Source of the DNA: Scatavimonas merdipullorum
GTDB taxonomy: Bacteria; Bacillota; Clostridia; Oscillospirales; Acutalibacteraceae
DNA length: 64,000 nt
Reading direction: 5' to 3'
Assembly: GCA_018712865.1 (NCBI GenBank)
Contig: DVGH01000034.1
Location: 1-64,000 of the forward strand
The notes beneath the pieces are model-generated. The model was not told the origin of the DNA. It saw only the letters and a program-made list of their open reading frames with translations, and did no database searches. Positions within the stretch are counted from its first letter, which is position 1. Every line of letters begins with the position of its first letter. The position numbers and the translations under genes are program-made. Below, piece by piece: positions 8,188 to 17,040 of this stretch.

Positions 8188-9513
8188 ATGAAAAAAATGA
8201 CGCTTTTCAATCTATCCTGGCCTATTTTCATAGAAACGGCTCTGTTTATGTTTTTGGGATTCATAGACGTATTTGTCCTGAGCAAATACGACGACCTTGC
8301 CGCTTCCGCTGCAAGCGCGGCAAACCAGGCGGTCAACCTTTGCACGCTGGTATTTACCGTTATATCCGGCGCCAGCGCAGTGCTGATCTCCCAGGCATTG
8401 GGTGCAAACAAACGCGAGCATGCGTCGCGCATTGCCGCACTTTCCATTGTTTTTAACCTGATTTTGGGCATTTTGATCAGTGTGCTGCTTGTTATATTTA
8501 GCCGCCCGGTGCTTCAGTTTATGGGCGCGCAGGGGAAAATTCTCGATTATGGTGCAGAATACCTGTTGATTGTCGGCGCGTTTTTGTTTACACAGGCGCT
8601 TTTGGGGACGATTTCCGTCATCATCCGCAATCACGGTTTTACGCGCGTTACCATGTACGTAACCGTTGTAATGAATATAATCAACACATTTTTTGACGTG
8701 GTGTTTGTTTTAGGGCTGCTTGGATTTCCAAAGCTGGGTATTCGGGGCGTTGCCATCGCCACCAGCTTTAGCCGCATTGTTGGCGTTATTGTGCTTTTGA
8801 TCATTCTGTTTAAACGCATAGAAAGGCCAAAAATATTCAAGCTTTTGCGTCCGTTCCCCGGTAAAGACATGCTTTCTCTTTTAAAAATCGGTATTCCGTC
8901 CGCCTTTGAATCCTTTAACTATAATCTGTCCCAGCTTGTGGTCACAGCCATTGTACTCAATTTTCTAACACAGACAGAGCTGATCACGAAAACCTATGTG
9001 TCGAATATTGCCATGTTTTTTTACATTTTTACCGTGTCCATCGGGCAGGGTGCGCAAATTCTGGTTGGCCATAAGGTTGGTGCGCGTGATTTTGACGGCG
9101 CATACAAACAGGGCTTGCGGGCGTTTTCCACTGCGTTTATCATCAGCATGTCGCTGTCCTTATTGGGGATTCTGCTGCGTTACCAGCTGATGGCGCTGTT
9201 TACAAAGGATCCCACCGTTATCTCTGCAGGCGCCATTTTGATTATCCTGAACATTTTTGTAGAGGCAGGGCGTACCAGCAACATTATCATCATCAGCAGC
9301 TTGCGCGGCGCAGGGGATGTCATCTTCCCCACGGGCGTTGCGATTTTTTCAATGTGGATCCTAAGCACACTGTGCGGGTATGTGCTGGCTGTCGTATTGG
9401 GTATGGGCCTAAACGGGCTTTGGATTGCCTTTGCGGCGGACGAATGCTTCCGCGGCGTACTGATGCTGTGGCGATGGAAAACAGGAAAATGGCGTTTAAA
9501 GCGGCTTGCGTAG
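8188..9513 (+). CDS. MATE-family multidrug efflux transporter
   Basis: A 441-residue membrane protein with twelve predicted helices in two halves of six, the MatE (NorM/DinF) arrangement. Early motifs PIFIETALFMFLGFIDVFVLS and ISGASAVLISQALGANKREHA, and the matching second-half GQGAQILVGHKVGARDFDGA, are typical. MATE proteins expel cationic drugs or other toxins in exchange for sodium or protons. The start ATG follows AAGGGGG. The divergent PadR regulator and the operator-like dyad indicate inducible expression. Confidence 0.93.
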   Translation: MKKMTLFNLSWPIFIETALFMFLGFIDVFVLSKYDDLAASAASAANQAVNLCTLVFTVISGASAVLISQALGANKREHASRIAALSIVFNLILGILISVLLVIFSRPVLQFMGAQGKILDYGAEYLLIVGAFLFTQALLGTISVIIRNHGFTRVTMYVTVVMNIINTFFDVVFVLGLLGFPKLGIRGVAIATSFSRIVGVIVLLIILFKRIERPKIFKLLRPFPGKDMLSLLKIGIPSAFESFNYNLSQLVVTAIVLNFLTQTELITKTYVSNIAMFFYIFTVSIGQGAQILVGHKVGARDFDGAYKQGLRAFSTAFIISMSLSLLGILLRYQLMALFTKDPTVISAGAILIILNIFVEAGRTSNIIIISSLRGAGDVIFPTGVAIFSMWILSTLCGYVLAVVLGMGLNGLWIAFAADECFRGVLMLWRWKTGKWRLKRLA

Positions 9514-9535
9514 AAAAACAGCTATATAGGATATA

Positions 9536-9574
9536 AGATGGGCCCCGGTGAAACGTACCGGGGCCCATCTTTTT
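9536..9574 (+). terminator. Terminator of the MATE gene
   Basis: Arms 9536-9549 and 9557-9570 are perfect 14-base complements (AGATGGGCCCCGGT), with a 7-base loop and T5 after. Confidence 0.9.
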
Positions 9575-9998
9575 ATGCTTTTTTCTTTTTCTGCCGTTCT
9601 TCCCGTGCAAGGCGCGCCTGCTTCTGCGCCTCCTTACGCTTTAAATAATTTGCAATCGTATCCTCATCGTACAAAATCAGGTCCTCATATCCTGCCAAAG
9701 ATTCATTGTGATGACGCAGCTCATGCAGCAACACCTTGCGCAGACGTTCGGTATATTGCTCCTTGGACACATGCCCGTATACCTTGCAAAAGGAACCGTA
9801 ATAAATTTTGATATATCTTCCCATTGCAAGCGAGCTGTGGTATTCCCCCATTATGTACAAATCGTTATCGACCGCTTTGGGGTGTAATTTTGCCTCCGGC
9901 AAAAGCACAATGCCGCCGTTTAGTTCCCGATAAAGCTCATAGGGAATGGAATCTGCTATTTCATCCAGTATATCGTTTGTTTCTTGTATAGAAAACAT
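9573..9998 (-). CDS. Small zincin-like metallopeptidase domain protein
   Basis: A 141-residue protein with the zinc-protease signature LLHELRHHNE (HExxH, residues about 91-95), preceded by an RYIKIYYGSF strand. This is the layout of the short zincin-like family found beside core genes in many Firmicutes. The C-terminus is a highly charged lysine/arginine tail (REERQKKKKA). There is no signal peptide or membrane segment, so it acts in the cytoplasm. It follows rpoD by 50 bases and may be the last gene of the dgt-dnaG-rpoD transcript. Its substrate is unknown. Confidence 0.8.
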   Translation of the reverse strand: MFSIQETNDILDEIADSIPYELYRELNGGIVLLPEAKLHPKAVDNDLYIMGEYHSSLAMGRYIKIYYGSFCKVYGHVSKEQYTERLRKVLLHELRHHNESLAGYEDLILYDEDTIANYLKRKEAQKQARLAREERQKKKKA

Positions 9999-10048
9999 TT
10001 TGTATCACCGCCTTTATACAAACACGCAGGTCTGCAAAACAAAGAAAA

Positions 10049-11146
10049 TCAGTCCAGAAAATCCTTGAGCTTTTTGCTCCTGCTGGGATGGCGTAGCTTT
10101 CTTAAAGCCTTTGCCTCAATCTGGCGGATACGCTCCCTGGTTACGTTGAACTCCCGTCCAACCTCTTCTAATGTGCGGGAACGCCCGTCTTCCAGGCCAA
10201 AGCGCAGCCGCAGTACCTTTTCCTCCCGCGGTGTAAGCGTGTCAAGCACTTCAGAAAGCTGCTCCTTCAAAAGCATATGCGAAGCCGCATCCGCCGGTGC
10301 GGGGGCATCGTCGTCCGGGATAAAGTCACCCAGATGGCTGTCCTCCTCTTCGCCAATCGGCGTTTCCAAAGAAACCGGCTCCTGGGCTACACGCATGATC
10401 TCCCGGACCTTTTCTACCGGCATGTCAAGCTCTTTGGCAATTTCATCGGCCGTGGGCTCATGCCCGTTGGTATGCAAAAGCTGGCTGGAAACTTTTTTGA
10501 CTTTATTAATGGTTTCCACCATATGCACCGGGATTCGGATCGTTCTTGCCTGGTCGGCAATGGCCCTTGTAATAGCCTGGCGGATCCACCAGGTTGCATA
10601 AGTGGAAAATTTAAAGCCTTTTGTGTAATCAAACTTTTCAACTGCCTTGATCAGGCCCAGATTCCCTTCCTGGATCAGGTCAAGAAACTGCATGCCTCTT
10701 CCCAGATAGCGCTTTGCGATACTGACAACCAGACGTAAATTGGCCTCTGACAGACGTTTTTTCGCCATAGCGTCGCCTTCTGAAATGCGAATAGCAAGGT
10801 CAATTTCTTCTTCCGGCGTTAAAAGCGGCACTCTACCGATCTCTTTCAGGTACACCTTAACGGGGTCGTCAATCGCAATATTTTCCGCTCCGGCTTCCTC
10901 CTGCGCGGAAGCGCTGCCCGTAACGGCAATTTCAATATCATCCAGCGGAATATCTTCAAAATCTTCCACAATTTCTACGCCCATGGTTTCCAGCGAATCA
11001 TAAAACTTTTCGAGCTGCTCCGGGTCAAAGTCAATTTCTCCAATGGCGTCCAAAATTTCCTTTGTACTAAGATGGCCTTTGGCTTTTCCCTGCTCTGTAA
11101 GCTCCTTCATCACCGTTTTCTTATCCGGTGGCGGCATGACTGACAT
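10049..11146 (-). CDS. rpoD: RNA polymerase primary sigma factor SigA/RpoD
   Basis: A 365-residue housekeeping sigma factor that directs RNA polymerase to TTGACA/TATAAT promoters. A short region 1.1-like N-terminus is followed by region 1.2 (DDPVKVYLKEIGRVPLLT), region 2 (ANLRLVVSIAKRYLGRG, then FSTYATWWIRQAITRAI, which melts and binds the -10), region 3 (HMVETINKVKK) and region 4 (EKVLRLRFGL and the VTRERIRQIEAKALRKLRHP helix-turn-helix that reads the -35). Length fits the compact Gram-positive SigA. It lies 41 bases after dnaG, the classical macromolecular synthesis operon. Confidence 0.97.
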   Translation of the reverse strand: MSVMPPPDKKTVMKELTEQGKAKGHLSTKEILDAIGEIDFDPEQLEKFYDSLETMGVEIVEDFEDIPLDDIEIAVTGSASAQEEAGAENIAIDDPVKVYLKEIGRVPLLTPEEEIDLAIRISEGDAMAKKRLSEANLRLVVSIAKRYLGRGMQFLDLIQEGNLGLIKAVEKFDYTKGFKFSTYATWWIRQAITRAIADQARTIRIPVHMVETINKVKKVSSQLLHTNGHEPTADEIAKELDMPVEKVREIMRVAQEPVSLETPIGEEEDSHLGDFIPDDDAPAPADAASHMLLKEQLSEVLDTLTPREEKVLRLRFGLEDGRSRTLEEVGREFNVTRERIRQIEAKALRKLRHPSRSKKLKDFLD

Positions 11147-11187
11147 ATAAACCCCATTCCTTTCATTTTACACAAGTGCATTACCTG

Positions 11188-12951
11188 TTATTGTTTTGCT
11201 TTTCTCAGCTTTTCCAAATACCTGTTTATATCGGATGGATCTGCCATTTCAAGCTGTTTTACGCTGACCTTATCATGCTCTGATAAAATCGTATTTATGT
11301 ATTCCTGCGCAGCCTGCGGCGTTGCCGCCTGCGCGGTATACCTGGAAAGTATTTCTGCAATCGCGGCGTTTTCCTCACTGGAAAAGCCTGCGGATATATC
11401 CATCAGCATGGCGCTTTGTCCCTGTTCAATCCTTTCGGCCAGCGCCTGGTAGACTCTGCGATTAAAATCGGTCAGCAGCATGTCCGGCGGCAGCTGCCGG
11501 ATTACCGACTTTGCCACGTCTGGATTGTTCATAATATACGCGATCAGCGCTTCCTCCGCTTTTGCAGCACGCAGATGCCCCGCCTTTTGCGGGTTAATTT
11601 TATCCGTCCGCGCAGACGTCTGTGTACGCAGCTTATAGAACTCTTTTTTCTGCCGGTCGGCATACTGCCGCCTGCTGTATTTTTCAATCTGCTGGCGGAT
11701 CGCGTCCTTCTGCACGCCAAGCTCGTCGCTCAAACGGCCGGCGTATACGTCACGCTCAATCTCGTTGCCAAGTGTAGAAAGCAGCTTTGCCGCGTCTGTC
11801 AGGTAAGCTACCTTCCCTTCTGTCTGCGCAAGGTCATACTTTTCTTTGAGCCTTGCAAGGCGATATTCCACATCATTTCCAGACGCCTGCAAAAGCTGTT
11901 TAAACTTTGCGGGGCCCTTGTCGCCGTTTTCACGGATAAATTCGTCCGGATCCTTAGCGCCCGGTACTGTTAAAATGCGGATCAAAAGGCCGGCGCCGCG
12001 CAACAGGCCGATTGCCCTTGCCGCCGCTTTCTGGCCTGCCTCGTCTGCATCATAACAGATCACAACCTCATCGGCATAGCGCTTCATCAGTGTGGCCTGC
12101 TCCTGTGTCAGCGACGTGCCAAGCGTTGCAACGGCATTTGTAAACCCCGCCTGGTGCAGCGCAATCACGTCCATATAGCCCTCCGCCAGAATCAGCCTGC
12201 GGCTGCCTTCGTTTTTTGCAAGGTTCAACGCAAACAGGTTTGCGCTTTTTTTAAAAACAACCGTGTCCGACGTATTTAAATACTTGGGCTTTTGCTCGCC
12301 CATAATACGGCCGCCAAAGGCGATCACGTTCCCGCGCAGATCAATAATAGGGAAAATAACACGGTCAAAAAAACGGTCTGCAATGCCGCGGCTCCCCTGC
12401 ACAGCCAGATTTGCCTGCACAAGCTCGGCATCCTTAAACCCACAGCTTTTCAGATGATGAACCAGTGCAAAGCGCGACGGCGGGCTGTACCCCAGCCCAA
12501 AATGCCGGATGGTTCGTTCGCTCAACGCGCGCCCGCGCAGGTACTGTAAGGCATTTTGCCCGGCCTGTGTATAAAGCTGCCGGTAATAAAAGCGCCCCGC
12601 TTCACGGTTTGCCTCGTAAATGCGGCGGCGCAAATTGGAAAGGCCCTGGTCATTTGTGTTTTCCGGCATATCCAGTCCGGCGCGCTGCGCCAGCAGGCGC
12701 ACGGCTTCTATGTAATCCAGATTTTCTATTTTCATAATAAAAGTGATAACGTCCCCGCCTGCACCGCAGCCAAAGCAGTGAAAATACCCATTTTCAGAAA
12801 CCACATGAAACGATGGCGTTTTTTCTCCATGGAACGGGCAAAGCCCAACCATATTGCGCCCGCTTCGCTTTAAATTCACATAGGACGACACCACGTCGGT
12901 TATGTCGCAGCGCAGTTTTAACTCCTGCAAAAAATCGTCCGGCAAGGCCAA
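11188..12951 (-). CDS. dnaG: DNA primase DnaG
   Basis: A 587-residue primase that makes RNA primers at the replication fork. The N-terminal CHC2-type zinc finger has CPFHGEKTPSF and, about 20 residues on, CFGCGAGGD (within residues 38-68). The catalytic Toprim domain shows RLILAEGYMDVIAL and the VICYDADEAGQKAA metal motif. The C-terminal part (about 450-587) is the helical helicase-binding domain. It sits between dgt (33 bases) and rpoD (41 bases), so the three are probably one operon linking nucleotide pools, replication and transcription. Confidence 0.97.
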   Translation of the reverse strand: MALPDDFLQELKLRCDITDVVSSYVNLKRSGRNMVGLCPFHGEKTPSFHVVSENGYFHCFGCGAGGDVITFIMKIENLDYIEAVRLLAQRAGLDMPENTNDQGLSNLRRRIYEANREAGRFYYRQLYTQAGQNALQYLRGRALSERTIRHFGLGYSPPSRFALVHHLKSCGFKDAELVQANLAVQGSRGIADRFFDRVIFPIIDLRGNVIAFGGRIMGEQKPKYLNTSDTVVFKKSANLFALNLAKNEGSRRLILAEGYMDVIALHQAGFTNAVATLGTSLTQEQATLMKRYADEVVICYDADEAGQKAAARAIGLLRGAGLLIRILTVPGAKDPDEFIRENGDKGPAKFKQLLQASGNDVEYRLARLKEKYDLAQTEGKVAYLTDAAKLLSTLGNEIERDVYAGRLSDELGVQKDAIRQQIEKYSRRQYADRQKKEFYKLRTQTSARTDKINPQKAGHLRAAKAEEALIAYIMNNPDVAKSVIRQLPPDMLLTDFNRRVYQALAERIEQGQSAMLMDISAGFSSEENAAIAEILSRYTAQAATPQAAQEYINTILSEHDKVSVKQLEMADPSDINRYLEKLRKAKQ

Positions 12952-12984
12952 AACGCATCACCTCTTTTCTTTATGCAAAACTGC

Positions 12985-13971
12985 TTAGACATGCCAGCTT
13001 TTCGGAATAAAAATTTCCTGATACAGGGAAACGGCATAATGGTCGGTCATTGCGGCAATATAGTCGCATACCGCGCGGTGCGCGCCCTCTTCGCGGGCAA
13101 TCTGCCTTAAATGGCTGTCCAGCTTTTCCGTATGGCGTAAAAAATAGCAGTACAGACGCTCCACCAGGTCCGGCACCTTTTTTTCTTCCTTTTTGGCATA
13201 CGGGCTTTTATAAACGGCTTGATACATATAGCTGTGCAGCCGGTCAAACGCGCTTTGCGTGGTCGCGTCCATCTGCAAAACACCCTGCGCGCTGTTTTCC
13301 ACCAAAGATAAAACCAGCGTGTTGATCCGTTTGCTTGTGGTATTGCCCAGCACTTGTGTAAGCTCCTTTGGTATGTCGCTTTCCGTAATGACGCCGGCGC
13401 GGATCGCATCGTCAATATCATGGTTGATATAGCCAATGCGGTCTGCAATACGCACAACCTGTCCTTCCAGCGTATCCGCCTGTTTCCCTTTTGTATGGCA
13501 TAAAATGCCGTTTTTCACTTCATATGTAAGGTTTAAATCCTCCAGCTTTTCCACCACGCGCACGCTCTGCTCATAATGCCGGAACCCGTCGGGGCTCAGC
13601 GCGTCAAGCGCCCGCTCGCCCGCATGCCCAAACGGCGTGTGCCCCAGGTCGTGCCCCAGCGCAATGGCTTCTGTTAAGTCTTCGTTAAGCAAAAGCGCCC
13701 TGGCTATGGTTCGTGCAATTTGTGAAACCTCCAGCGTGTGGGTCAGGCGTGTGCGGTAATGGTCGCCCTCGGGTGATAAAAACACCTGTGTTTTGTGCTT
13801 TAACCGGCGGAAGGCCTTACTGTGCGTAATTCTGTCGCGGTCACGCTGATAGACTGTGCGAAGCGGGCATTCTTCCTGAAAGCGCACGCGCCCTTTGCTT
13901 TTTGCAGACAAAGACGCATACGGGCTGAGCTTTTCACTTTCCCAAAGCTGCGTGCGCGCACGAACCTGCAC
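12985..13971 (-). CDS. dgt: Deoxyguanosinetriphosphate triphosphohydrolase-like protein
   Basis: A 328-residue HD-superfamily enzyme. It has the N-terminal RDRDRITHSKAFRRLKHKTQVF stretch, the metal-binding THTLEVSQIARTIAR, the central ALGHDLGHTPFGHAGE (HD pair plus a second His motif), and a later NHDIDDAI aspartate. This is the short dNTPase form common in Firmicutes. It cleaves deoxynucleoside triphosphates to the nucleoside and tripolyphosphate. Its place upstream of dnaG is frequent in Clostridia. The ATG follows AAAAGGGGG. Confidence 0.93.
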   Translation of the reverse strand: MQVRARTQLWESEKLSPYASLSAKSKGRVRFQEECPLRTVYQRDRDRITHSKAFRRLKHKTQVFLSPEGDHYRTRLTHTLEVSQIARTIARALLLNEDLTEAIALGHDLGHTPFGHAGERALDALSPDGFRHYEQSVRVVEKLEDLNLTYEVKNGILCHTKGKQADTLEGQVVRIADRIGYINHDIDDAIRAGVITESDIPKELTQVLGNTTSKRINTLVLSLVENSAQGVLQMDATTQSAFDRLHSYMYQAVYKSPYAKKEEKKVPDLVERLYCYFLRHTEKLDSHLRQIAREEGAHRAVCDYIAAMTDHYAVSLYQEIFIPKSWHV

Positions 13972-14072
13972 ATTAAACGCCCCCTTTTCACCAATATATG
14001 CGAAATCTACTCAATATACTATACGACAAAAGTTTTTACTTTCCTGCAAACTTTTAAAAAATTTTTTTATTT

Positions 14073-14702
14073 TTATCTGTTTTTTACCGGTAAATACGCT
14101 TTCCCGGTCGTTTCCGTCCGGATTTGCCCGCTGGTAACCTCTGAAAGCTGCTTTTCAAAAAACGGCAGCCCATCCTGCGCTACATGAAATTTTATGCAAA
14201 CGTCATCTGTAAAAGACGTATCCTCCACTGCACCGCCGCACTGTGGGATCAGGGATGCGATCCTCCCATACTGGTCATAGCTACAGCGCACCGTACAGAG
14301 CGCGCAAAGGCGCATATCCACTATGCCGCTGGCCTCTATTGCAAGCTTTGCCCCATGGGAATACGCACGCACCAAGCCTCCTGCACCAAGCAAAACTCCG
14401 CCAAAATACCGTGTAACAACAACTGCTGCGTCTACAAGCCCGCTTTTACGCAGAACTTCCAGGCAAGGAACGCCTGCCGTTCCCTGCGGCTCGCCGTCGT
14501 CACTGTAACGCTGCTCCCCGCTGCGCAGGATATACGCATATACGTTATGGGTGGCGTCCCAGTGCAGGCTTTTAATTTGTTGAATAAACTGCTGGGCCTG
14601 CTGCTGTGTCTGCACAGGGTGGCAATACCCAATAAAACGTGAACGGCGCTGTGTAAATTCATCCTGCGCAGGCTTTTCCACTGTTTTATAGCAATCTTCC
14701 AA
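14073..14702 (-). CDS. YigZ/IMPACT-family protein
   Basis: A 209-residue protein. The N-terminal domain carries the family signature across THNVYAYILRSGEQRYSDDGEPQGTAG and VVVTRYFGGVLLGAGGLVRAYS; the C-terminal half is an EF-G-like alpha/beta domain, where the sequence is less conserved. Family members relate to eukaryotic IMPACT, which affects translation stress signalling; the bacterial role is not settled. The start is placed at TTG 14702, 8 bases after AAGGGG, because the longer frame would begin inside the rpmE terminator. Confidence 0.88.
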   Translation of the reverse strand: MEDCYKTVEKPAQDEFTQRRSRFIGYCHPVQTQQQAQQFIQQIKSLHWDATHNVYAYILRSGEQRYSDDGEPQGTAGVPCLEVLRKSGLVDAAVVVTRYFGGVLLGAGGLVRAYSHGAKLAIEASGIVDMRLCALCTVRCSYDQYGRIASLIPQCGGAVEDTSFTDDVCIKFHVAQDGLPFFEKQLSEVTSGQIRTETTGKAYLPVKNR

Positions 14703-14726
14703 GGTGCGTTCCCCTTTCCTACAGAA

Positions 14727-14770
14727 AAAACAAGGCGGCACATTTTTTACTGTGCCGCCTTGTAAAAAAA
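14727..14770 (-). terminator. rpmE terminator
   Basis: ACAAGGCGGCACA (14730-14742) pairs with 14751-14763. On the minus strand the hairpin is followed by six T residues. The YigZ ribosome site begins just beyond it. Confidence 0.88.
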
Positions 14771-14776
14771 CAAATT

Positions 14777-14980
14777 TTATTTTCCCATACCGTAGCGCTT
14801 TTTAAACCTGTCAACACGACCGCCGGTATCAACGAGCTTTTGCTTGCCTGTGAAGAACGGGTGGCACTTGGAACAAATTTCCACACGGATATCCTTTTTC
14901 GTTGAGCCCGTTTCAATCACATTGCCGCAAGCACAGGTGATGGTTGTCTGCTCATACTTGGGATGGATATTCTCTTTCAT
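14777..14980 (-). CDS. rpmE: 50S ribosomal protein L31, zinc-binding type
   Basis: A 67-residue ribosomal protein of the large subunit. The N-terminus MKENIHPKYEQTTITCACGN and the later ICSKCHPFFTG supply two cysteine pairs, the zinc-containing L31 form. GGRVDRFKKRYG is the usual C-terminal motif. It has its own promoter and terminator and an AAAGAGGTGAAAG ribosome site. Confidence 0.97.
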   Translation of the reverse strand: MKENIHPKYEQTTITCACGNVIETGSTKKDIRVEICSKCHPFFTGKQKLVDTGGRVDRFKKRYGMGK

Positions 14981-15020
14981 CTTCTTTCACCTCTTTCGCT
15001 GAAACCGTAGTAACATTTGG

Positions 15021-15049
15021 ATTTTATCACAAAGGGTTCAAAAATGCAA
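15021..15049 (-). promoter_or_regulatory. rpmE promoter
   Basis: On the minus strand TTGCAT (15049-15044) and TAAAAT (15026-15021) have a 17-base spacer; transcription starts about 30 bases before the rpmE ATG. Confidence 0.65.
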
Positions 15050-15210
15050 GAAAAAATTTTTATTTTCAAAAATTTTCTTGATACGCAACGGTTTTTTTGA
15101 CTCTATCGATTGTCTGCAACTTACTGCAAGCTGTCTGAAAAAAGTATAACTATACTGCTGTTTAGAATTGTCCAGATAAACCGGTCGCTGTGAAGGCCTG
15201 CCGTTTGACT

Positions 15211-15819
15211 TCATGCCACCTTTGCCACATATTTTTGCATTGCCAGAACGTCCTGCACATTAATCACCTGATCCCCCGTATAATCACAAAGGTTAAAGCC
15301 GGCGTAAGACGGATCCATATCTGTTTTTTTAGCTGTAATCTTCTGGACGGTTAATACATCCTCCACTGTTATTTCCCCGTCCATGTCCGTATCGCCGGGC
15401 AAATAGGTTTGTATATAGGGGGAATCCGTTTGTGCTATGGCATCTATATCAATTTCCCCTGCTTCATAGGCTTCTTTTAGTGTAAGCACAACTCCGTCTT
15501 TTTCTGCAAACAGGCCAATCTTATAGGGGATATACCATGACGTGGAAAAAAAGACATAATCCCCTATACGGTCAGATTGCGGCGCAGGCTCGCCGACAAC
15601 TGCTCCACAAAACACGGCCCATCCGTTTGAATCAGTTATATATTCTAATAACAATCCTTCTTCAGAACCATATTCTATCCCCTGCGCATTCAGATAATTT
15701 CCAAACGCCTGCAGCAGCGCGGCTTCATCGGGCTGCTGCGCCTGCGCGCTTGCCGGCAGCATAAACATGCTGCACAGCAGCAGACACGTTAACAGAAAAC
15801 ACACCAGTTTCTTCATCAT
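15211..15819 (-). CDS. Secreted dockerin protein, downstream paralogue
   Basis: 202 residues. A signal peptide (MMKKLVCFLL to LPASAQAQ) leads into a domain of about 110 residues starting QPDEAALLQAF and containing WAVFCGAVVGE and FSTSWYIPYKIGLFAEKDG. The last 60 residues are a dockerin: GDTDMDGEITVEDVLTVQ and CDYTGDQVINVQDVLAMQ, two calcium-loop plus helix repeats. The ATG at 15819 follows GGGGAGG by 5 bases. The middle domain is not a recognised enzyme. It is a tandem duplicate of the next gene upstream, from which it is 48 bases away, so they share a transcript. A role at the cell surface or in a cellulosome-like complex is inferred from the dockerin. Confidence 0.85.
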   Translation of the reverse strand: MMKKLVCFLLTCLLLCSMFMLPASAQAQQPDEAALLQAFGNYLNAQGIEYGSEEGLLLEYITDSNGWAVFCGAVVGEPAPQSDRIGDYVFFSTSWYIPYKIGLFAEKDGVVLTLKEAYEAGEIDIDAIAQTDSPYIQTYLPGDTDMDGEITVEDVLTVQKITAKKTDMDPSYAGFNLCDYTGDQVINVQDVLAMQKYVAKVA

Positions 15820-15867
15820 GATTTCCTCCCCAAACAAATTCATCTAAAACCTTGTTACTGTCTTGCT

Positions 15868-16485
15868 TTAAGCTACCTTTGCTATATATTTTTGCATTGC
15901 CAAAACATCTTGGAGCGTAACTTCGCCGTCAGCGTTGTAATCATAAAAACAATCCTGTGTAAAGGGCGTTTCTATGTGTGTTTTCTTTACAATTACATTT
16001 TGTACATTTATAACGTCTGCAATGGTCACTGCTCCGTCTGTATTTGTGTCTCCGGCAAAATAAACGTTTATATACCTGGACGTTGTGTTTGCTATTGCCT
16101 CTATATCTATTTCCCCTGCCTCATAAGCTTCTTTCAGAGTAAATATATTGCCGTCTTTTTCCGCGTACAGTGCAATGATATATGGTATTTCCCACGAAGA
16201 GCTTGCAAACACATATTGACCAATACGTTCCAGCCCGCCCATCGGGTTAGATATGCCAGATGTCCCATAAAAGATTGTCCAGCCGTTTGATTGTGTAATG
16301 GGTTCCACAAACACCAGCTCTTCCCATTCTTGATACGCTACTTTGTTTTCATCCAGATATGCCTTAAACACCTGCAGCAGCGCGGCTTCATCGGGCTGCT
16401 GCGCCTGCGCGCTTGCGGGCAGTACCATTGCGCTGCACAGCAGCAGAATGGCTATGATCATACATACCAGCTTTTGTTTTTTCAT
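15868..16485 (-). CDS. Secreted dockerin protein, upstream paralogue
   Basis: 205 residues with the same plan as its downstream neighbour: signal peptide MKKQKLVCMIIAILLL to LPASAQAQ, a domain beginning QPDEAALLQVFKAYL with EWEELVFVEPITQSNGW and FASSSWEIPYIIALYAEKDG, the shared LKEAYEAGEIDI segment, and a C-terminal dockerin (GDTNTDGAVTIADVINVQ, then YDYNADGEVTLQDVLAMQ, ending KYIAKVA). The ATG at 16485 follows AAGGAGGAA. Signal peptide and dockerin are more alike between the copies than the middle domain, as expected if the latter has diverged in ligand. No catalytic motif was recognised. Confidence 0.85.
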   Translation of the reverse strand: MKKQKLVCMIIAILLLCSAMVLPASAQAQQPDEAALLQVFKAYLDENKVAYQEWEELVFVEPITQSNGWTIFYGTSGISNPMGGLERIGQYVFASSSWEIPYIIALYAEKDGNIFTLKEAYEAGEIDIEAIANTTSRYINVYFAGDTNTDGAVTIADVINVQNVIVKKTHIETPFTQDCFYDYNADGEVTLQDVLAMQKYIAKVA

Positions 16486-16684
16486 GTTTCGATTCCTCCT
16501 TAAAAATGCGGTTTGGTTACGTGAAAGTACCCCCATGCATAAGATAAACGCCTCTGCTTATTGCTTTTTGTCCCGTCCTCTGCTTTTGTATTTTTCACCT
16601 CCCTGCTGCACAAAATGCTTGCCTATTGCTTTTTAACACGAAAATTCAACGAATATAAACAAAATTTTTATTTTTTACACTTAT

Positions 16685-16713
16685 TTTATACCATATTTTT
16701 TCATATACGTCAA
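16685..16713 (-). promoter_or_regulatory. Promoter of the dockerin pair
   Basis: On the minus strand TTGACG (16713-16708) and TATAAA (16690-16685) are 17 bases apart. Confidence 0.7.
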
Positions 16714-16949
16714 CGTATTTTGTACGGAAAGAAATTGTAAAAATAAAATAGAGTATTTGAAAAAATCAGCGCAACCGCTTTTTTGCACCCACTTTATATG
16801 ATGTTTTTTTATGATGTTCTATAGCTTACGGACACAGCTTGCTTCCATAACAATTTTTCCGCAATTTTTATTTTTTGCCGCTTAAAAATTTTGTTTGCCC
16901 GCAAAAAATATAAAGGATATGTAAAACTTTTCTGATTTTTGGGAAATGC

Positions 16950-16978
16950 TTGTTATAGGAATCCAAATATTGTATAAT
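16950..16978 (+). promoter_or_regulatory. pyk promoter
   Basis: TTGTTA (16950-16955) and TATAAT (16973-16978) with a 17-base spacer, about 60 bases upstream of the pyk ATG. Confidence 0.7.
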
Positions 16979-17040
16979 ACCTCTGTGTGGTTAAAATTTT
17001 AACAAGATACGCCATTTCTCAATGAAAGGATGCTGCAAAA

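Larger units (their letters stand above)
16486..17040. other. Intergenic region with divergent promoters
   Basis: A 555-base A/T-rich gap between the divergent dockerin pair and pyk. It holds the two promoters listed separately. The dockerin transcript has a leader of about 190 bases in which no clear structure or peptide was found. Confidence 0.6.

Noticed and set aside
14703..14741. Longer start for the YigZ protein
   Set aside because: The added residues would be coded inside the rpmE terminator hairpin; TTG 14702 has a well-spaced ribosome site.
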